This document shows, in pieces, positions 5,306 to 5,774 of a stretch of DNA of 5,774 nt. Position numbers and translations under genes: made by a program. Position 1 is the first letter of the stretch. Every line of letters starts with the position of its first letter. The stretch lies in NCBI GenBank assembly GCA_021799835.1, contig JAJYZQ010000034.1:1-5774 (forward strand), in the 5' to 3' direction. The DNA comes from a bacterium. GTDB taxonomy: Bacteria; Patescibacteriota; Minisyncoccia; JAJYZQ01. The notes beneath the pieces were generated by a model, which was given only the letters and a program-made list of their open reading frames with translations, ran no database searches and was not told the origin of the DNA.

Positions 5306-5542
5306 TCACATTCTCAAAAGGATGCCAATGGCGGTAAAAATTTCTACGACATACAGAGAATCGTAAAAAAGATTGAGCGCGCCAGTACCAAACGCTAGTC
5401 CACCCACAGTCACGCAATAAAACAGAAACAATCCCAGCTTTGCACCCGCACGCGCCGCGGCGCTGCGATGGAAGAAGTGCCGGTGTATTGTGCGAAAATG
5501 TTTCTGATTTTGCTGATTAAAAAGCTCGCTGCCAGGTATCAT
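5306..5542 (-). CDS. 78-aa small membrane protein
   Basis: No family recognised. A polar, basic N-terminus (residues 1-35, His/Arg/Lys-rich, expected in the cytoplasm) is followed by two hydrophobic segments, about 36-55 and 59-76, the second with D61 and E67. The ATG at 5542 overlaps the upstream stop as ATGA, and AGGAG lies 8 bases before it. The stop TGA is 8 bases from the next ATG. It belongs to the same four-gene block as the coupling ATPase, so a part in the transfer apparatus or in anchoring it is likely, but no specific role can be read from the sequence. Confidence 0.75.
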   Translation of the reverse strand: MIPGSELFNQQNQKHFRTIHRHFFHRSAAARAGAKLGLFLFYCVTVGGLAFGTGALNLFYDSLYVVEIFTAIGILLRM

Positions 5543-5774
5543 TGTTCGCGCTCCTGTTCCTGTTGCCGATCCATATCCATATGCTGCTGCACATGCTGTT
5601 CTGCCGCATCGATTTGCTGATCGAGGTCGCTCAGGTCGGGCGCGGTTTCCTCTGCTAAGGATCGCGGAGCTTCCTGCTCTGCCGCCTGCCCTTGTGCGTA
5701 AGGCCCGATGCCGTAGGGGGCCAGGTCTGCCGCCAGTTGCATACCTTCCAGCTTCCAGCTTTCCGTATCCCGCG
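5539..5774 (-). CDS. C-terminal part of a Gln/Glu-rich protein, start probably beyond window
   Basis: The frame is open to the right edge of the window; at least ten more codons precede the ATG at 5742, and that ATG has only a poorly placed GGAAGG, so the gene most likely starts outside. The visible part has a Pro/Gly/Tyr patch (YGIGPY) and then an acidic, Gln-rich, probably helical tail ending in QQEQEREQ. No catalytic motif, signal peptide or membrane segment is visible. The stop overlaps the next gene as ATGA, so it is the first visible member of the coupling-protein block. It could be the tail of a larger T4SS protein; that cannot be decided from here. Confidence 0.65.
   Translation of the reverse strand, partial: RDTESWKLEGMQLAADLAPYGIGPYAQGQAAEQEAPRSLAEETAPDLSDLDQQIDAAEQHVQQHMDMDRQQEQEREQ

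Overview
This window looks like part of the transfer region of a Gram-negative (proteobacterial) conjugative plasmid or integrative conjugative element. The evidence is a MobF (TrwC/TraI-type) relaxase, a TraD/TrwB-type coupling ATPase, a VirB1-like protein and a small ribbon-helix-helix (RHH) regulator lying close together. The DNA is moderately GC-rich by eye. The sequence does not name a host species. No chromosomal housekeeping gene, rRNA, tRNA, CRISPR array or transposase is visible.

All genes but one read on the minus strand. From the right edge leftwards there is a tight four-gene block (5774 to 3359): the C-terminal part of a Gln/Glu-rich protein, a 78-aa membrane protein, a 175-aa protein with four membrane segments, and a 476-aa TraD/TrwB-family ATPase. 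Junctions are ATGA overlaps or gaps of a few bases. The block ends at a factor-independent terminator (3310-3334). The ATPase lacks the N-terminal membrane anchor usual in its family, and the 4-TM protein encoded just upstream, overlapping it by 20 bases, is the obvious candidate to supply it.

The middle (about 2575-3300) is a regulatory island. The only plus-strand gene encodes an 80-aa RHH protein. Its extended -10 promoter sits between two inverted repeats of the form GTTAC-N3-GTAAC, and a third, perfect copy covers the gene's stop codon. Facing away from it is an 89-aa exported protein on the minus strand with its own terminator (2603-2626). That cassette is bracketed by a 39-bp direct repeat in two copies 372 bp apart. 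Each repeat carries a degraded version of the same palindrome, so one regulator may control the whole island.

The left part (2455 to 1, running off the edge) reads VirB1-like lytic-transglycosylase-fold protein, then a 60-aa basic helical protein, then the MobF relaxase, which overlaps the 60-aa gene by one base (TAATG). The relaxase is open at the window edge just after its helicase Walker A motif.

Inferred working model: the relaxase nicks oriT and unwinds the transferred strand. The soluble ATPase and its membrane partner connect the relaxosome to the type IV secretion channel. The VirB1-like protein would act on, or bind, the cell wall. The RHH protein represses its own promoter, and it may also act as a TrwA-like accessory factor binding near oriT. 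The most unusual points are the apparently split coupling protein, the operator array reaching into the end of the regulator gene, the repeat-bracketed periplasmic cassette, and the VirB1-like protein with altered motifs.
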